Of a stretch of DNA of 7,848 nucleotides, positions 5,251 to 7,848 are shown in pieces. The notes under the pieces are model-generated. The model was not told the origin of the DNA, made no database searches, and saw only the letters and a program-made list of their open reading frames with translations. Made by a program: the position numbers and the translations under genes. This stretch comes from Verrucomicrobiales bacterium (lineage in GTDB: Bacteria; Verrucomicrobiota; Verrucomicrobiia; Verrucomicrobiales; DEV007): contig JALRFZ010000192.1 in NCBI GenBank assembly GCA_023253615.1, forward strand, positions 1-7,848, written 5' to 3'. Numbering within the stretch: position 1 is the stretch's first letter; the number at the start of each line of letters is the position of its first letter.

Positions 5251-6231
5251 TCACAGATTCTCCGTAAAGATGTGGAGATTCGCGACCGTGCGGAGTTTCT
5301 CCATCAGCTCTTTCACCGTTTCGGTGGTGCGCTGGGCTTCGAGGTGGGCGATGATTTCCCCGCGGAGGGTCTCGAAGGGGAGAGGTTCGGCGGGGCGGGT
5401 CTCGACGACCTCGATGACATGCCAGGCCGAAGGGGAAAGGACCGGATCGGGCAGCCGCGGTGCCTCTTTCGCAAAGACGGCGTTGGCGACGACTTCGGGA
5501 AGATCGCCGCGGGCACGCCAGCGGGCCTCTTCGGGAGACTCCTCGCCCGATCGCAGGGCCGCGTGCCGCGCGCGCGCGCCGGCCTCGTCATCGGCCGGCA
5601 GGAGGGTCTCGCGCAGCAGCGCCCGCTCGGGTTCGTGGAAACCGGGGCGCGGCTGGCCGCCCGTCTCGACGCGGTTGGCCTCGTACCAATCGCGGGCCTC
5701 CTCCTCGGTGACCTCGACGCCGGGGGCGATGCGTTTTTCCAGCCAGCGTTTCCGCATCCAGATGCGGGCGAGCCCGGCATCGAGCGATGGTTCATCGAGT
5801 CCCTGCGCCGCGGCGCGGCGGAGAAGTTCGTCGCGGGAGGCGAAGCCGGATTTCCAGGCGGCGACGAAGGCGGCGGTCTCCTCCTCCGTCACGGGGAAAG
5901 GATCGCCGTCGGCGTACTGGCGCACGAGGGTCTCGTCGATGAGGGATTGGAGCACGGCCCGGCGGATCATCGCGAGATTCTTCGCGGGGATGGCCGCGGC
6001 CCCGAGTCCCCGTTGGTGCAGATGCCGCGCCACCGCGAGATCGAGCTGCTCCCGCGTCAGCGGCTCGCGATTCACCAGCGCCACCCAGCCCCGCTCGCGC
6101 GCCTCGACGAGGGCGGCATCGCGCCGGCTCCGCATCGCTTCGCGGAGGGGGCCGTGGAAGACCTTCAGATCGAGCAGCAGGTATCCCCCGACGACGAGGT
6201 AGAGGATCCAGCGCCACGGCATCCGTTTCAT
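5251..6231 (-). CDS. Membrane-anchored SurA/parvulin-like peptidylprolyl isomerase or chaperone
   Basis: The 326-residue protein has a positive start (MKRMPWRW), a short hydrophobic segment at about 9-22 that should anchor it in the membrane, a helical region resembling the SurA N-terminal chaperone domain (about 50-185, including IRRAVLQSLIDETLVRQYA), and a C-terminal parvulin-like part (about 200-285). The latter shows ERALLRETLL, the strand SAWHVIEVVETRPAEPLPF and the helix LRGEIIAHLEAQ, typical of the end of rotamase domains. H271 matches the conserved H-x-I-x-V strand, but the usual histidine of the first strand (ARHIL) is absent and the G-rich segment is poor. It may therefore be a folding chaperone with weak or no isomerase activity. 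The start is ATG 6229-6231; a GTG at 6250-6252, overlapping the metF TGA by four bases, would add seven residues and give translational coupling. It probably acts on exported proteins. Confidence 0.72.
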   Translation of the reverse strand: MKRMPWRWILYLVVGGYLLLDLKVFHGPLREAMRSRRDAALVEARERGWVALVNREPLTREQLDLAVARHLHQRGLGAAAIPAKNLAMIRRAVLQSLIDETLVRQYADGDPFPVTEEETAAFVAAWKSGFASRDELLRRAAAQGLDEPSLDAGLARIWMRKRWLEKRIAPGVEVTEEEARDWYEANRVETGGQPRPGFHEPERALLRETLLPADDEAGARARHAALRSGEESPEEARWRARGDLPEVVANAVFAKEAPRLPDPVLSPSAWHVIEVVETRPAEPLPFETLRGEIIAHLEAQRTTETVKELMEKLRTVANLHIFTENL

Positions 6232-6248
6232 CGCGACGGGATCCCGCT

Positions 6249-7166
6249 TCACACGGCGACGGGACGCGCCGCCCTCAGGCCGAGGTTGGCGTAGATCTCG
6301 CGGGTGGCGTGGGATTTGTTGAGGGTGTAGAAATGGATGCCGGCGACGTCGTGGGCGAGGAGGTCGCTGCACTGTTCGGTCGCGTAATGGATGCCGACTT
6401 TTTCGACGGAGTCGGCGTCATCACCGGCGCGGCGCAGGGCGCGGATCAGCTTCGCGGGGAAGCGCGCCCCGGCGGCGAGGTCGGCCATGCGCTCCATCCC
6501 TTTCGTCGAAGTCACCGGCATGATCCCGGCGATGATGGGCACGTCGATCCCGGCGAGGGCGCAGCGGTCGCGGAAATCGTGGAAATCGTCGTTCGAGAAA
6601 AAGAGCTGGGTGACGATGTAATCGGCGCCGGCATCGACCTTTGCCTTGAGGTAATCCAATTCCTTGAGCCGGTTCGGGGTGGCGGGATGTCCCTCGGGGA
6701 AACCGGCCACGCCGATGCCGAATCCGCGGTGGTCGGGATGTTTGCCGGACTCGGAGAAGCGCTTGATGTAGCGCACGAGGTCGGCGGCCTGCTGGAAGGC
6801 ATCGTTGGCCTTCACGTAGTTTTTCAGATCGCGCGGCGGATCGCCTCCGAGAGCGAGGATGTTGCCGACGCCTTCCTCGGCGTAACGTCCGAGGATGGAT
6901 TCGATATCGGACTCCTGGTGGCAGACGCAGGTGAGGTGGGGAATGGGGTCGAGCGAAGTCGTCGTCTTCAGCCGCACGACGAGGTCGTGGGTCAGTTCGC
7001 GGGTCGAGCCGCCCGCGCCATAGGTGACGCTGACGAAAGAGGGCTCGTAGGCCTCGAGTTCGCTGATGGTCTCGTAGAGCGCCTCCGAGGCCTCGGCGGT
7101 CTTGGGGGGGAAAAACTCGAAGGAGAGGGTGGGTCCGCCCTTCGCGAAGATGTCCTGGATGTGCAT
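6249..7166 (-). CDS. metF: Methylenetetrahydrofolate reductase
   Basis: This 305-residue flavoprotein reduces 5,10-methylenetetrahydrofolate to 5-methyltetrahydrofolate, which supplies the methyl group for methionine synthesis. The length agrees with bacterial MetF (about 300 residues, without the eukaryotic regulatory domain). Conserved parts are in order: LSFEFFPPK with catalytic E17, FVSVTYGAGGSTR (44-56), HLTCVCHQ (77-84), NILALGGDPP with the flavin/folate aspartate D109, GFGIGVAGFPEGHP (148-161), DAGADYIVTQLFF with Q187, IIAGIMPV (211-218) and GIHFYTLN (276-283). The ATG at 7164-7166 gives the expected N-terminus; no Shine-Dalgarno is evident and a small hairpin abuts it. The stop overlaps or lies 17 bases before the SurA-like start, so the two are probably one transcription unit. 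I see no SAM or cobalamin riboswitch in the 81-base gap upstream. Confidence 0.96.
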   Translation of the reverse strand: MHIQDIFAKGGPTLSFEFFPPKTAEASEALYETISELEAYEPSFVSVTYGAGGSTRELTHDLVVRLKTTTSLDPIPHLTCVCHQESDIESILGRYAEEGVGNILALGGDPPRDLKNYVKANDAFQQAADLVRYIKRFSESGKHPDHRGFGIGVAGFPEGHPATPNRLKELDYLKAKVDAGADYIVTQLFFSNDDFHDFRDRCALAGIDVPIIAGIMPVTSTKGMERMADLAAGARFPAKLIRALRRAGDDADSVEKVGIHYATEQCSDLLAHDVAGIHFYTLNKSHATREIYANLGLRAARPVAV

Positions 7167-7184
7167 GTGCCGCTATTGTGGCAC
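7167..7184 (-). promoter_or_regulatory. metF: Small hairpin touching the metF start codon
   Basis: On the minus strand GTGCC (7184-7180) and GGCAC (7171-7167) form a 5-bp stem with an 8-base loop that ends directly at the metF ATG. It occupies the place where a Shine-Dalgarno would be. It could reduce or regulate initiation, or be chance in GC-rich DNA. The rest of the gap (7185-7247) contains a 12-base GC palindrome, CCGCGGCCGCGG (7235-7246), right after the transpeptidase stop, without a T-run. Confidence 0.25.
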
Positions 7185-7247
7185 GTTTCGGGCGGGGGTG
7201 GTAACGGGAAAATGGGGGGCTGGAGCTCCCACTGCCGCGGCCGCGGG

Positions 7248-7769
7248 TCAGTAGTGGATCCGCACCGGTGTGCCCGTATCCAGCCAGTGATAAAGCCGCT
7301 TCGCGGGATTGGTACCCGTGATCGGCACGCGGATGCATCCGTGCGAGGCCGGGTAATCGGGCACGGAGCTGTAGCCGTGGATGAAGATGTGCCCGTGGAT
7401 CTGCACGCTCCACGGCATGTGGGCGTTGTGGTAGAGGCTGGAGTAGTGGTCCTCCGCCTTGTAGGGGCCGGCCTTGAAGTTGCCCGTCGGCGTCGCGCCG
7501 TTCCGGCCCGAGCTGATGTTCGTTTTCAGCACGACCCGGTTGCCCTCGTAGGCGCGCAGGGTCTGCGAGGTGAGGTCGATCTCGACCCGTTTCGGACCGC
7601 CGAAGACCGAGAGCTTTTTGGGCTTTTCCGCCTGGTGCCGCTTCTTCGCCGCAGCCTCTGATTTCTCCGCGGCGAAAAGTTTCCCAAGGGAGAGCTCCTG
7701 CGAGGAGACGGGGGCCCCGGCCAGGACGGCGAAGGCGCAAAGAACCGGAAAGATGCGGCAAAAAGTCAT
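7248..7769 (-). CDS. Secreted L,D-transpeptidase (YkuD family)
   Basis: The 173-residue precursor has a signal peptide (about 1-23: charged R5, hydrophobic IFPVLCAFAVLAG, then SS before QE), a short Lys/Glu/Ala-rich linker (about 33-52) and a YkuD catalytic domain (about 59-173). L,D-transpeptidases form 3-3 peptidoglycan cross-links or attach proteins to peptidoglycan through a cysteine acyl-enzyme, and resist most penicillins. The signature is complete: IHGHIFIHGYSS with H131, and ASHGCIRVP with H143, nucleophile C145 and R147. VEIDLTSQTLRAYEG and SSGRNGATPTGNF are the usual early strands. No LysM or other peptidoglycan-binding domain is present, so it is a minimal, periplasmic form. The ATG at 7767-7769 gives an intact signal peptide; the Shine-Dalgarno is weak. 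metF follows 81 bases downstream on the same strand; there is no obvious functional link. Confidence 0.93.
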   Translation of the reverse strand: MTFCRIFPVLCAFAVLAGAPVSSQELSLGKLFAAEKSEAAAKKRHQAEKPKKLSVFGGPKRVEIDLTSQTLRAYEGNRVVLKTNISSGRNGATPTGNFKAGPYKAEDHYSSLYHNAHMPWSVQIHGHIFIHGYSSVPDYPASHGCIRVPITGTNPAKRLYHWLDTGTPVRIHY

Positions 7770-7775
7770 ACCGCG

Positions 7776-7806
7776 AGTCTATCGGAAAAATCCCGGCGCT
7801 TGGCAA
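7776..7806 (-). promoter_or_regulatory. Possible sigma-70 promoter for the L,D-transpeptidase
   Basis: On the minus strand TTGCCA (7806-7801) resembles a -35 box. The downstream GATAGACT (7783-7776) offers a poor -10, either GATAGA at 17 bases or TAGACT at 19 bases. Transcription would then begin only a few bases before the ATG at 7769, giving an almost leaderless message. Confidence 0.25.
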
Positions 7807-7819
7807 GATTCTTTTGCCA
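7801..7819. repeat. Short inverted repeat TGGCAA / TTGCCA
   Basis: TGGCAA (7801-7806) and TTGCCA (7814-7819) are perfect complements with a 7-base gap. One half coincides with the proposed -35 box of the transpeptidase promoter, so the palindrome could be an operator. It could equally be the stem of a terminator for a gene beyond the right edge. The last 29 bases of the window hold no feature I can name. Confidence 0.3.
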
Positions 7820-7848
7820 TGGGGTTGGTGCGGGAGGCCGCGGTGGTC

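Noticed and set aside
7185..7247. Riboswitch or terminator upstream of metF
   Set aside because: There are GC-rich palindromes but no T-run on the minus strand, and the 81-base gap shows no pattern of a SAM, SAH or cobalamin riboswitch.
6309..7661. 450-codon plus-strand and 461-codon minus-strand frames over metF and the transpeptidase
   Set aside because: Both overlap genes with complete catalytic motifs and have compositions typical of GC-rich shadow frames.
7819..7848. Start of a plus-strand gene at the right edge (ATG at 7819)
   Set aside because: Only ten codons are visible, without a ribosome binding site or any recognisable sequence.

Overview
The window is GC-rich bacterial chromosome and most likely comes from a member of the Verrucomicrobiota. 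This placement is an inference. It rests on the dispersed CACGGAT-type and GCGAATG-type intergenic repeats, which I recall as frequent in that phylum, on GTG starts with weak Shine-Dalgarno signals, and on the general style of the proteins. No rRNA or other phylogenetic marker is present to confirm it.

Left part (1-2600), accessory in character. A piece of a minus-strand reading frame resembling a podovirus-type phage portal protein runs off the left edge. Its N-terminal side is missing and is replaced by a short palindromic repeat. Next comes a divergently oriented 498-codon membrane-anchored protein of unknown function (339-1835, plus strand). Behind it lies a compact HicB-HicA toxin-antitoxin pair on the minus strand (hicB 2193-2417, hicA 1966-2181). 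A second copy of the palindromic repeat (46 of 51 bases identical) sits between hicB and deoC.

Centre (2610-5241), catabolic pair on the plus strand. deoC encodes deoxyribose-phosphate aldolase, which splits 2-deoxyribose 5-phosphate into glyceraldehyde 3-phosphate and acetaldehyde. An NAD(P)-dependent aldehyde dehydrogenase follows and could oxidise the acetaldehyde to acetate. The 259 bases between them are almost entirely repeat: a 34-bp imperfect inverted repeat of the CACGGAT family, then GCGAATG repeats whose last copy overlaps the ribosome binding region of the dehydrogenase.

Right part (5251-7769), minus strand and converging on the dehydrogenase. In transcription order it holds a secreted L,D-transpeptidase (cell-wall cross-linking), metF (methylenetetrahydrofolate reductase) and a membrane-anchored SurA/parvulin-like protein whose start lies next to, or overlaps, the metF stop. 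These look like ordinary chromosomal genes with complete catalytic motifs, and the short gaps suggest at least metF and the SurA-like gene are co-transcribed.

I did not find a clearly new multi-gene system. The best candidates for a second look are the palindromic repeat that extends reading frames in two unrelated places, the repeat-built leader of the aldehyde dehydrogenase, the minimal HicBA pair, and the orphan 498-residue protein.
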